Assembly (NCBI GenBank): GCA_964566425.1
Contig: CAZMIL010000009.1
Location: 1 to 28,272, forward strand
DNA length: 28,272 nucleotides
Direction of reading: 5' to 3'
Source: CAZMIL01 sp964566425
GTDB lineage: Bacteria; Patescibacteriota; Microgenomatia; UBA1406; GWC2-37-13
The notes under the pieces were generated by a model that did no database searches, was not told where the DNA came from, and was given only the letters and a program-made list of their open reading frames with translations. A program made the translations under genes and the position numbers. Positions 7,498 through 14,037 of this stretch are shown one piece after another. The number at the start of each line of letters is the position of its first letter. Within the stretch, counting starts at the first letter, position 1.

Positions 7498-8250
7498 TTA
7501 TTTTCCCGCTTTGCTCAACTCATTGTCAATAATTTGGGTAAAGATACTCGATGGTTGAGCTCCACTTACGGATTGTGTACCTATCACAAACCCGGGTGTT
7601 CCATTGACCCCAAATTTCGTTCCCTCTTTTTGATCCTCCTCAAGCTCTTTAAGATATTGGTCTTTTTTCTGGTCCATAAGGGCAGATATACGGTCAGCGT
7701 CTATACCGCTAATAGTTCTAACCAAAGCAATTATTGAGCCTTTACTGCCAAATGCTCCCCCATTCTCCTCATCCTGTGCTTTATACATTGCTTGATGCCA
7801 AGCAAAATACTTATCAGGATAAAGTTCCCAAATTGCTTTTGCGGCCATGCCTGCGGTTTGTGAATCTGGTCCTAAAAATTGATAATCCTTAAAAACTATC
7901 CGTAACTTTCCAGCTTTAATATATTTATCAACCAAAATCGGGAGAGTATCTGTCTCGAATCTTTTACAAAATGGGCATTGATAATCAAGCCAGTAAGCCA
8001 TTGTGACAGGAGCATCTTTATTACCAATATAGGGGTGTCCTTCAAGCTTAACGTCCTTTATGTTGACAGGTTGTGAGGGAGCTTGAGGTTGAGCAGAATT
8101 TCCTTGGGACGTTGCTGTTTGAGTATTTGACCCTTTCTCAAGAGACTGGACTTTGAAAAAAAGGTAACCTATGAAAAAAGAAAGAATAATTAGAGAAGCG
8201 ACAAGAATCATCGTAGAATTACTTTGAAGATTAAAACTTTGTTTTTTCAT
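7498..8250 (-). CDS. Membrane-anchored DsbA-family thiol oxidoreductase
   Basis: A 250-residue DsbA/BdbD-like thioredoxin-fold protein. It has an N-terminal signal anchor (about 14-33), a Gln/Ser/Pro-rich linker, then the oxidoreductase domain from about 65. The active site is C92-P-F-C95 (DYQCPFC) and the cis-proline loop is GVNGTPGF (P219), with a helical insertion between. It would form or exchange disulfides outside the membrane. It lies between a CuA-like cupredoxin and a CxxC membrane protein with gaps of 2 and 7 bases, so it is likely to act with them. No DsbB or VKOR-type partner is visible nearby, and the CxxC membrane protein might fill that role. Confidence 0.92.
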   Translation of the reverse strand: MKKQSFNLQSNSTMILVASLIILSFFIGYLFFKVQSLEKGSNTQTATSQGNSAQPQAPSQPVNIKDVKLEGHPYIGNKDAPVTMAYWLDYQCPFCKRFETDTLPILVDKYIKAGKLRIVFKDYQFLGPDSQTAGMAAKAIWELYPDKYFAWHQAMYKAQDEENGGAFGSKGSIIALVRTISGIDADRISALMDQKKDQYLKELEEDQKEGTKFGVNGTPGFVIGTQSVSGAQPSSIFTQIIDNELSKAGK

Positions 8251-8252
8251 AC

Positions 8253-8675
8253 CTAATTAACTATAATTTGTCCTCTCATCCCCGAGTGACCAGGGCCACA
8301 AATTACTGAACATAAAAGTGTGAATGTTCCCTTTTTTGTTGGTGTAAACTCAAAAACGGTTTCTTTACCAGGGGTGATTGTTTCATCAATCCCCAGTTCC
8401 GGCACGGAAAATCCATGACTTACATCTTGGGAAGTTATGCGAAAACGAACCGGCTCATTGAGCTTGAGTCTGATGGGGCTGGGAGAAAAACTGTATCGCT
8501 TGGTAATCACATTTATTTCTCTCAATTTCGTTTGTGTCGTTGAAGCAGCAGCGGAGGATATTCCTTGAGCGCCTCTTGTATTTGGCGATGATAATTTAAC
8601 TTTCAATAATACTACGACTACGAGGATAAGCAACAGGGCAAAAATAAACGTGTTTAATGATATTTTTATTTTCAT
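8253..8675 (-). CDS. Anchored cupredoxin with CuA-like site (CoxII-like)
   Basis: A 140-residue protein with one N-terminal transmembrane anchor (about 9-26) and a cupredoxin domain from about 52. The ligands of a binuclear CuA site are all present: H87 in DVSHGF, then C122, C126, H130 and M133 in CSVICGPGHSGM. In cytochrome oxidase subunit II the middle residue is normally Glu, which binds through its backbone carbonyl, so Val here need not abolish binding. No other oxidase subunit is in the window. It likely carries electrons or copper on the outer face of the membrane for the DsbA-like and CxxC proteins encoded in the same operon. Confidence 0.88.
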   Translation of the reverse strand: MKIKISLNTFIFALLLILVVVVLLKVKLSSPNTRGAQGISSAAASTTQTKLREINVITKRYSFSPSPIRLKLNEPVRFRITSQDVSHGFSVPELGIDETITPGKETVFEFTPTKKGTFTLLCSVICGPGHSGMRGQIIVN

Positions 8676-8677
8676 CG

Positions 8678-10162
8678 TTAAACTCCGCAGCCGCCTCCTT
8701 GTTTGGGTGGTGGCTGCTCAAGTCCCCTTGCTATCAACCAATTCTTAACAGCCTGCGCACCGTACGCCGAAAAAACATCTTTACTAAGGAACTTTTTTGA
8801 ATCTACATTTTTGAAATCTACTCCTTCTTTATTTTTAAAATATAAAGCAGCATCATAAGCATTGGCCGGGAACCAGAAAGAATTGATATATTTTGCCGCT
8901 TGATACATTTGTTGCTCGGTCGCACCTTGAGATGCCATTAATTCAAGGATCCCAAGAAGCGCCATACCATGATTGCAATCGGGAAAAGCAGTAGAATTTC
9001 CGCAACAAGGTCTGTAGATGTTCGAGGCTACATCATTGACTAATTTCTCTTGAGCCGGCGTCATCGCTGCCAGAGTTGCTTTTGAATAATAATCCATGGC
9101 ATTGCCGCTTTTGGTCATATCACTCCATCCGCCGGTTGAAGCAAAATTACCGACCTGTCCTTCTCCGTATTTAACAATGTCTCCTTTTGTCAGAATTACG
9201 CTCTTATTGGCCAAGCCAAAAGCCCAGAAAAGATTAAGAAGAAAATATGAATTCTCCGGAGAAATTTTTAGTTTTTGATTAGAACCTTTGGTTAAGATAT
9301 CTATTTGTTCTTGAGTCAGAGGACTTCCCGACTGCTGGTAGACCTGCTTAAATTTATCTAAATTAATCACCCCCATTTGAACCATCTTTGGTCCGATGTC
9401 ACCAAATGTGGCGTTAATCTCGTAACCTTGAGGGGGATTTATCTGAGAAAATAGGTCGGAAGCTTGCTTGGATGCGATTGTTGCCTTTTGAAGCGATACT
9501 CCTTTTTTTTGGATGCTCAAGCGCCACGATGATGGGAGTTTTGGCAAAGAATAAACAATTATGATAAATACAAAAAGAGCTACAAAAGGTTTAAAACGAG
9601 ACAGAGTCTTTTTATTCAAATGCACTTCAAAGCGATTTTTTTTGGTTGTTATCAAGGGGTCATTATAAATAGGACAAATACCACTATTGATTTTTGCGTT
9701 TTCATAAATAGCGTAGATAAGTATCAGAATGGATAAAAATTTTATTTCCAAACCGCCAAACGGCAAGGCTGTCAAAGTGGCGGCAATACCAAGTAGCGGC
9801 AAAAGAAACGCAGTACAAACGGAACAGCCTGTAGCCGCAGCGGAAAAAACTAGCGAACCTAAGGTTTGAAAAAAACTTCCCTTAGAAACTTTTTTTCTCT
9901 CCAAAACCGTCGTTAATGCTGTTAAGATAGCGACGCCTATTAATAACGCATTAATTACACTCAATATTACTTGCCCCCAGATATAAAATGTCGTATTTGA
10001 TTGCAAAAATGCATCCCATGTGGTTTTTTGTATAAGAAGTAAATAATAAACGGATAAAACAACAAGAGCGATCATTACTGTCACTAGCCAGGAAAGTTTA
10101 TCAGTAAAAGTTTTTTTCAATCCAACCTTGAGAATAAAAGACCAGGAATAATTTTTTTTCAT
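8678..10162 (-). CDS. CxxC membrane protein fused to CCGN/DCNHG domain
   Basis: A 494-residue protein and the first gene of the operon. The N-terminal half has about five hydrophobic helices and the motif AATGCSVCTAF (C113, C116), followed by LPFGGLE, matching the paralogue at 6936-7490. After another helix near 192-207 comes a large extracytoplasmic region ending in a helical domain with RPCCGNSTAFPDCNHGMA (C386, C387, C396, H398), which looks like a metal or redox centre. The last residues are Gly-rich with one cysteine (GGGCGV). I do not recognise a named family for the C-terminal domain. Its promoter carries a palindrome shared with the blaI-type gene upstream, so it should be induced with that repressor's signal. 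Confidence 0.8.
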   Translation of the reverse strand: MKKNYSWSFILKVGLKKTFTDKLSWLVTVMIALVVLSVYYLLLIQKTTWDAFLQSNTTFYIWGQVILSVINALLIGVAILTALTTVLERKKVSKGSFFQTLGSLVFSAAATGCSVCTAFLLPLLGIAATLTALPFGGLEIKFLSILILIYAIYENAKINSGICPIYNDPLITTKKNRFEVHLNKKTLSRFKPFVALFVFIIIVYSLPKLPSSWRLSIQKKGVSLQKATIASKQASDLFSQINPPQGYEINATFGDIGPKMVQMGVINLDKFKQVYQQSGSPLTQEQIDILTKGSNQKLKISPENSYFLLNLFWAFGLANKSVILTKGDIVKYGEGQVGNFASTGGWSDMTKSGNAMDYYSKATLAAMTPAQEKLVNDVASNIYRPCCGNSTAFPDCNHGMALLGILELMASQGATEQQMYQAAKYINSFWFPANAYDAALYFKNKEGVDFKNVDSKKFLSKDVFSAYGAQAVKNWLIARGLEQPPPKQGGGCGV

Positions 10163-10177
10163 ATTTTTGCCTATATT

Positions 10178-10192
10178 ACTACATTATGTAGT
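10178..10192. promoter_or_regulatory. BlaI/CopY-type operator of the redox operon
   Basis: ACTACATTATGTAGT is a perfect 7-1-7 palindrome overlapping the -10 of the operon promoter. It shares CTACA-N3-TGTAG with the palindrome in front of the BlaI-type gene at 11393-11405. Classical BlaI/CopY sites are TACA-N2-TGTA, so the core matches with one extra central base. Confidence 0.78.
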
Positions 10193-10211
10193 AGTTATAA
10201 ACCAATGTCAA
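10183..10211 (-). promoter_or_regulatory. Promoter of the cupredoxin/DsbA operon
   Basis: On the minus strand, -35 TTGACA (10206-10211) and -10 CATAAT (10183-10188) are separated by exactly 17 bases. Transcription would begin near 10176 and read 10162 down to 6378. The operator covers the -10. Confidence 0.8.
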
Positions 10212-10223
10212 GTAGAAAATAGG

Positions 10224-11027
10224 TCAGCAATTATCGCTACAACTGAGTCCTTTAAGGCAGACTGCTGGTTTCTTCTCTGTTTGTATAGCCTGCGTTTTTT
10301 GCCAGGGGAAGAGAATAACTGACCCGAAAAGAATCAGGGCAAAAATGTTGATAATAAAACTTTTTGTTTTAAAAAAATTAGTTTTATATTTTTTACCCAA
10401 TAATATCTTGATACGAATTTCTATTTCATTACTACCCGCAAAGGCTGGTAGATATTGAAGAACCGGACTAGCGATTCTATTGGCTAACAATTTTTTAAAA
10501 GCAGAGATTATAGATTTTGTTTCACCCAACAAACTTATACTGTAATTGTCTGCTTTCACTTCTTTCTTTATGATCAAATTATTGGTTAATTCGGCGATGA
10601 AAGGAAAAAAAACAAAAAAATGTTTGATGAATTTTAAGAAAATTATTGACAGATTATCATGGTTAATTAGATGATATTTCTCATGCAAAAGGATGGCCTG
10701 AAGCTCGTTTTTTTTCATTGTTTTTATTAAACCTGTTGAAATATAAATTTTCTCGCTCATTATGCCTAAGCAAAATGCGAGGGGTTTTGGATCTGAAACG
10801 ATTTTTAATTTATTTATAAGGCCGATCTTCTTAGCTAACCTATTAATATTGTCTGGAGTATCTGCGATGGCAAAATTTCTTTGATAAAAAAAAGTTTTTA
10901 ACAAAATAAAAATAACCCGGATTACGATTATTCCCAACAGTAAACCAATCAATAAAGTTAAAAGAGGTTGAAAAATCTTAAGAGAAGAAATACAGACTCC
11001 AGCTAAATGATAAATGTCACTTTTCAT
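10224..11027 (-). CDS. M56-family (BlaR1-like) membrane metalloprotease with short Cys tail
   Basis: A 267-residue membrane protease of the BlaR1/MecR1 M56 family. It has transmembrane segments near 18-45 and 125-147, the zinc motif HEKYH (115-119), and a probable third ligand E156 in KKEVKADNYSISLL. In the signalling model, proteolysis inactivates the partner repressor. The C-terminal penicillin-binding sensor of BlaR1 is absent. After the last helix (about 222-240) there are only some 25 residues, ending CLKGLSCSDNC, with three cysteines. That tail could be a metal or thiol sensor. The gene overlaps the repressor gene by 11 bases, typical of this regulatory pair. Confidence 0.87.
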   Translation of the reverse strand: MKSDIYHLAGVCISSLKIFQPLLTLLIGLLLGIIVIRVIFILLKTFFYQRNFAIADTPDNINRLAKKIGLINKLKIVSDPKPLAFCLGIMSEKIYISTGLIKTMKKNELQAILLHEKYHLINHDNLSIIFLKFIKHFFVFFPFIAELTNNLIIKKEVKADNYSISLLGETKSIISAFKKLLANRIASPVLQYLPAFAGSNEIEIRIKILLGKKYKTNFFKTKSFIINIFALILFGSVILFPWQKTQAIQTEKKPAVCLKGLSCSDNC

Positions 11028-11391
11028 GTTCCGATAAGATCTTTAAAAGATATTTTTTTCTTTCTCGAGGTAAGGATTCTATCCCTTGAGCAAACGAACT
11101 GACGGCAATTTCTCCAAATGATTTTAAAAGCATGTCGACAAAAGTGTGAGTCAGGTTTTTGATATATTTTTCCTTGGAAATTTTTGCCGAATATAAATAG
11201 CCATTTCTATTGGGTTTTCTTTCCAGTAGACCTTTTGCAAATAGTCTTTGCAGAATAGTTGAAACAGTAGTGTAAGCGATGAATCTCTTCTGTTGTAGTT
11301 TAATTAAAACATCACGGACAGACCAATTTTTATTTTCCCAAACAATTTCCATTACCTGTTGTTCCAGTTTACCCAGCGTCCGTGTTTTCAT
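11017..11391 (-). CDS. BlaI/MecI/CopY-family transcriptional repressor
   Basis: A 124-residue winged-helix repressor. The N-terminal LGKLEQQVMEIVWE, SVRDVL and AYTTVSTILQRLFAKGLLERK are the standard helices of this family. The C-terminal part is the dimerisation helix region. In staphylococcal BlaI the cleaved bond is Asn-Phe near 101-102, and here S99-F100 falls at the matching place. Copper-responsive CopY members have a C-terminal Cys pair, which this protein lacks, so sensing probably depends on the M56 partner. Palindromes at its own promoter and at the downstream operon promoter are its likely targets. Confidence 0.92.
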   Translation of the reverse strand: MKTRTLGKLEQQVMEIVWENKNWSVRDVLIKLQQKRFIAYTTVSTILQRLFAKGLLERKPNRNGYLYSAKISKEKYIKNLTHTFVDMLLKSFGEIAVSSFAQGIESLPRERKKYLLKILSEHEK

Positions 11392-11392
11392 A

Positions 11393-11405
11393 CTACAAAG
11401 TGTAG
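11393..11405. promoter_or_regulatory. BlaI/CopY-type operator of the repressor gene
   Basis: CTACAAAGTGTAG is an inverted repeat CTACA-N3-TGTAG located immediately before the repressor ATG and overlapping its -10 box. The same half-sites and spacing recur at 10178-10192, which supports autoregulation plus control of the redox operon. Confidence 0.78.
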
Positions 11406-11428
11406 CAAATTTTAAAGTCTCAAATCAA
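11399..11428 (-). promoter_or_regulatory. Promoter of the BlaI-type repressor gene, apparently leaderless
   Basis: A -35-like TTGATT (11423-11428) and -10-like TACACT (11399-11404) are separated by 18 bases. The ATG follows the -10 after only 7 bases, so the mRNA would begin at the start codon. The match is moderate; the overlap with the operator is the supporting evidence. Confidence 0.5.
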
Positions 11429-11457
11429 CTGCACTGTTTGATAGATCTCGTTTGATT

Positions 11458-12495
11458 TCATAATTTAATTACTTCGTGCTCTACTTTGGCTAAATCCAGA
11501 ATCTCTTTATCGGTAGTCGTCGCGATAGCTTGATAATGTTCAATTAAGGATAAAACCAGTTGCTTGTTTTTCGAATCGAGCTCTGAAAAAATATCGTCAA
11601 ATAAAAGGATTGGTTTTTTCTTAGCCATTTGTTCATAGTAAGCAATTTCGTTAATTTTTAACCAGAGAATCGTCAACCGCTGCTCGCTCCGCGAGCCGAA
11701 ACGATGAACATCTTTTTCATTGATAAAAATCTGGAAATCGTCTTTTTGTGGACCAAAGAGAGTTCGCCTGGCGGGCGCTTCCGAATCGAAATATTTCTCC
11801 GCTTTTTGCTGAGTAAATTCGTTACTCAAATGTTTAATTTTAAAAGCTTTTGCGTCAATTTTAGGATGTTGATTGAGAAAATCGGTATACTCACGCCGTT
11901 TGGTTGTTAAATAACTGCCGTTGTCGATTAAATAATCGTCCCAAAACTTAATTTCTTCTTTTAATCTGTTTCTATCAGAATGGTGTTCAAGCACCTTGTT
12001 CCTTCTGCGCAGGCCGCTCATAAAGTTATCCAGTTTCCTTTTGTAATCCAAATCGAACAAAGAAATAAATTTGTCGAAATAATCGCGCCTTTTCTGCGGC
12101 GACCCAGTCAAAATCTCAATCTGCTGCGGAGTAAACAACACGCAACGAATTTGATCTTGCAAATATTGCCCATGTCTTTTTTTACTGCCGTTGACTAAAA
12201 AAGATTTTTGCAAAGAGTCATCTTTTACCGTCAGTAAAATTTTAAAACGATAGGTTAATTGTTTCTCAACAAAAGTTCCTTCTAAAGTAGCGCTTTTTAG
12301 TTCTGAAAAATTGATTAGTTCTATTTCCCGCGTCTCACGAAAACCAGTTCCATTGATGATAAAAAAAATTCCTTCCAGCAGATTGGTTTTCCCTTGAGCA
12401 TTTACTCCAATGATTACGGTTAAAAGCGGACTAAAATTAAAAGAGTTCTTTGTGAAATTTCGAAAATTATCAACCGTCAGCTGCCTCAAAAGCAT
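11458..12495 (-). CDS. recF: DNA replication and repair protein RecF
   Basis: A 345-residue RecF, an SMC-like ATPase that loads RecA at gapped DNA. The N-terminal LTVDNFRNF and Walker A GVNAQGKT (30-37) are typical, the signature region is FGSRSEQRLT, and Walker B is PILLFDDIFSELD. Length is close to the usual 360. In many bacteria recF sits between dnaN and gyrB, but here it stands between a BlaI/M56 module and a UMP-kinase-like fusion, so the ancestral neighbourhood is lost. A TAGAAT -10-like box (12503-12508) lies 7 bases before the ATG. Confidence 0.94.
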   Translation of the reverse strand: MLLRQLTVDNFRNFTKNSFNFSPLLTVIIGVNAQGKTNLLEGIFFIINGTGFRETREIELINFSELKSATLEGTFVEKQLTYRFKILLTVKDDSLQKSFLVNGSKKRHGQYLQDQIRCVLFTPQQIEILTGSPQKRRDYFDKFISLFDLDYKRKLDNFMSGLRRRNKVLEHHSDRNRLKEEIKFWDDYLIDNGSYLTTKRREYTDFLNQHPKIDAKAFKIKHLSNEFTQQKAEKYFDSEAPARRTLFGPQKDDFQIFINEKDVHRFGSRSEQRLTILWLKINEIAYYEQMAKKKPILLFDDIFSELDSKNKQLVLSLIEHYQAIATTTDKEILDLAKVEHEVIKL

Positions 12496-12518
12496 AGAGT
12501 ATATTCTACACGGTTTAA

Positions 12519-12546
12519 GTCAATTCCTGAATCAAGTTCAGACGAC
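12519..12546. repeat. Decayed copy of the GTCAT...ATGAC dispersed repeat
   Basis: A 28-base remnant beginning GTCAATTCCTGA and ending TCAAGTTCAGACGAC. Its TGAATCAAGTTCAG core is nearly identical to the right arm of the intergenic repeat at 27095-27156. It lies in the short space between recF and the UMP-kinase-like fusion. Confidence 0.5.
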
Positions 12547-12555
12547 GTTGTCGTT

Positions 12556-13881
12556 TTAACTCTTCTTGAGGAGAAAAACAGACTCAAAAAAAGCAGGCAA
12601 TTTAAGGAAATTCCCTCTGACCAAACGCACTTCTTTCAGCCCACGAAAAAGCTGTTCCCAATATTTGGTCGGAAAAACCGAAAGGTGCGCAAAGTCTATC
12701 CCATGAAAAATAATCAACCAACTATTTTCATTCGTATAAATTTTGTGCAGAATCCATTTTTTTGAAACTCGCACTGTTTCTTTAATCGCCTGGGGGATTT
12801 TTGAGCGCTCAAGATGTTCAAGAACGTCATACGTCAAAACCAGATCAAACTCTCCGTCCTTATAGGGCAAATCGAGAATGTCACCTTTTTTAAGAAAAGG
12901 TTTAATCGAAGGTTTGGCTAAATTCAAAGCGTCTTGAGAAATCTCGACTCCATAAGCGTCTATCCCGAAGAAACGCAGCCATTTAACCAGATAACCTGTC
13001 CCGCAACCAACGTCCAGACAGGTCTGTGGTTTAATAAACAATTTAATGATTAAAGCTCGGTATAAATTTGCTAAAGTGTAGACTATTTTCCCTCGTAAAG
13101 ATTCAGCATAACCGTAGCGCAATCCGCCTTTTTTACCCAAATAATATTGTCGATCATAAAAACTGGCGTCAAGCTTAAACGGCATAACCACAGTCCCCTT
13201 AAACACATCGCCTTCCATAATTTTTTCCAGATTGTCAAAATCATTTCCATTAGTGATCACTGCGGTAATCCCGATTTGGTTAGCTAGTTTTACGGCCATC
13301 GGATCAAAAGGAGCTTTAAAACCAGGCATCCATTTTGTTCCGATCAAATCTTGCAGCTGCGTCCAGGTCATTCTCTTGATCGGCTTAGCATGACTATATT
13401 TATTCGGGTCTTTGTCATAAACCCAATCAATATCGGAGAGGTTAATGATTAGACGAGCTTTATAATCTCGGGCTAAAATAACCGCATCATAATCTGTAGA
13501 CCAGCCCGGTTTCCAACCGGCTCCAATGACCACCGGCTCGCGCCAATTAATCAGGCGCCGGCTGTAATTTTCAACTGTCCGAGGATGAGCGATATCCATG
13601 AAGACTGTACGCAAGAGATGCGCATTTAAACGCGTAGAATGAATTCCCAACCAGTCAAGGTCCTCTTCGGTAAGATTCCCAATCACCGCACTTCCAGCAT
13701 CAATATAACCTCGGGCTGTTGCGCCTCCGCCTGCAACCAAAAAGAATCTTTCTCCTTTTTTAACGTATTCTCTAACAAAATGATTCAGTTTGGTCAAAAA
13801 TTCAACGTTAATTCCGCCGTTTGGCACAATCAAACTGCCGCCGACCGAGATAATGACTGGTCTTTTTTTCATCCCAATCAT
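12556..13881 (-). CDS. UMP-kinase-like / SAM-methyltransferase fusion protein
   Basis: A 441-residue two-domain protein. Residues 1 to about 235 are an amino-acid-kinase fold resembling archaeal-type UMP kinase: VIISVGGSLIVP at the start, VAGGGATARGY (49-59), a central D-rich loop LSDIDWVYDKDP, and TNGND near 210. Residues about 240-441 are a class I methyltransferase with motif I LDVGCGTGYL (289-298), an acidic VEIS at 312-315 and DLVLTYDVLEHL. The kinase half would make UDP from UMP; the methyl acceptor is unknown. The DNA is one continuous frame. A second ATG lies three codons in. The only visible promoter is upstream of two terminators, so expression may depend on read-through. Confidence 0.85.
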   Translation of the reverse strand: MIGMKKRPVIISVGGSLIVPNGGINVEFLTKLNHFVREYVKKGERFFLVAGGGATARGYIDAGSAVIGNLTEEDLDWLGIHSTRLNAHLLRTVFMDIAHPRTVENYSRRLINWREPVVIGAGWKPGWSTDYDAVILARDYKARLIINLSDIDWVYDKDPNKYSHAKPIKRMTWTQLQDLIGTKWMPGFKAPFDPMAVKLANQIGITAVITNGNDFDNLEKIMEGDVFKGTVVMPFKLDASFYDRQYYLGKKGGLRYGYAESLRGKIVYTLANLYRALIIKLFIKPQTCLDVGCGTGYLVKWLRFFGIDAYGVEISQDALNLAKPSIKPFLKKGDILDLPYKDGEFDLVLTYDVLEHLERSKIPQAIKETVRVSKKWILHKIYTNENSWLIIFHGIDFAHLSVFPTKYWEQLFRGLKEVRLVRGNFLKLPAFFESVFLLKKS

Positions 13882-13892
13882 AAGTAAAGATT

Positions 13893-13913
13893 AAAAAAAA
13901 CCGATTTAATCGG
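13893..13913 (-). terminator. Second (promoter-distal) tandem terminator
   Basis: On the minus strand, CCGAT-taa-ATCGG is followed by eight T. The 5-bp stem is short but the U-tract is strong. It sits only 11 bases before the ATG of the fusion gene. Confidence 0.55.
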
Positions 13914-13916
13914 GTT

Positions 13917-13941
13917 AAAAAAATCCCGCTCACAAGCGGGA
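13917..13941 (-). terminator. First tandem rho-independent terminator
   Basis: On the minus strand, TCCCGC-ttgtga-GCGGGA is followed by seven T: a textbook 6-bp GC-rich stem, 6-base loop and U-tract. It lies downstream of the promoter at 14008-14036 and upstream of the fusion gene. Confidence 0.85.
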
Positions 13942-13955
13942 CTAAAAACATCTCT

Positions 13956-13994
13956 CTAATTGCTAATAAACCAAATGAGTTGGTGATTCGCCAT
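13956..13994 (-). CDS. Possible 12-residue leader peptide
   Basis: A short frame reading MANHQLIWFISN then TAG begins about 14 bases after the -10 box. An AGGA lies 8 bases upstream of the ATG, although the predicted transcription start would cut most of it off. The stop codon is 14 bases before the first terminator stem, separated by a run including five U. That spacing fits a transcription-translation coupled attenuator. No conservation evidence is available, so this may be chance. Confidence 0.3.
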   Translation of the reverse strand: MANHQLIWFISN

Positions 13995-14007
13995 GACTGT
14001 AATCCTG

Positions 14008-14036
14008 ATTATAGCGTAGAAAGCACACTGGGTCAA
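14008..14036 (-). promoter_or_regulatory. Strong sigma-70-type promoter
   Basis: On the minus strand, -35 TTGACC (14031-14036) and a perfect -10 TATAAT (14008-14013) are separated by 17 bases. It begins 1 base after the stop codon of the pilin-like gene and points toward the UMP-kinase-like fusion gene. Confidence 0.85.
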
Positions 14037-14037
14037 G

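Larger units (their letters stand above)
13893..14001 (-). ncRNA. Candidate attenuator leader or small terminated RNA
   Basis: From the predicted start near 14001 to the end of the second terminator the transcript would be about 110 bases. It contains a small hairpin ACCAA-N5-TTGGT (13970-13984), the possible leader peptide, and two terminator hairpins. It could be the regulated leader of the UMP-kinase-like fusion gene or an independent small RNA. It does not match a riboswitch class that I recognise. Confidence 0.45.

Noticed and set aside
8253..8675. Cytochrome c oxidase subunit II of a respiratory complex
   Set aside because: Only one membrane anchor is present and there are no other oxidase or haem genes in the window.
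10224..11391. Beta-lactam resistance regulation by the BlaI/M56 pair
   Set aside because: No beta-lactamase or penicillin-binding protein gene is nearby, and the protease lacks the beta-lactam sensor domain.
13893..13941. The tandem terminators as simple ends of the pilin-like operon
   Set aside because: A strong promoter lies between that operon's last stop codon and the terminators, so they also act on transcripts from this promoter. Termination of the upstream operon remains a possible additional role.
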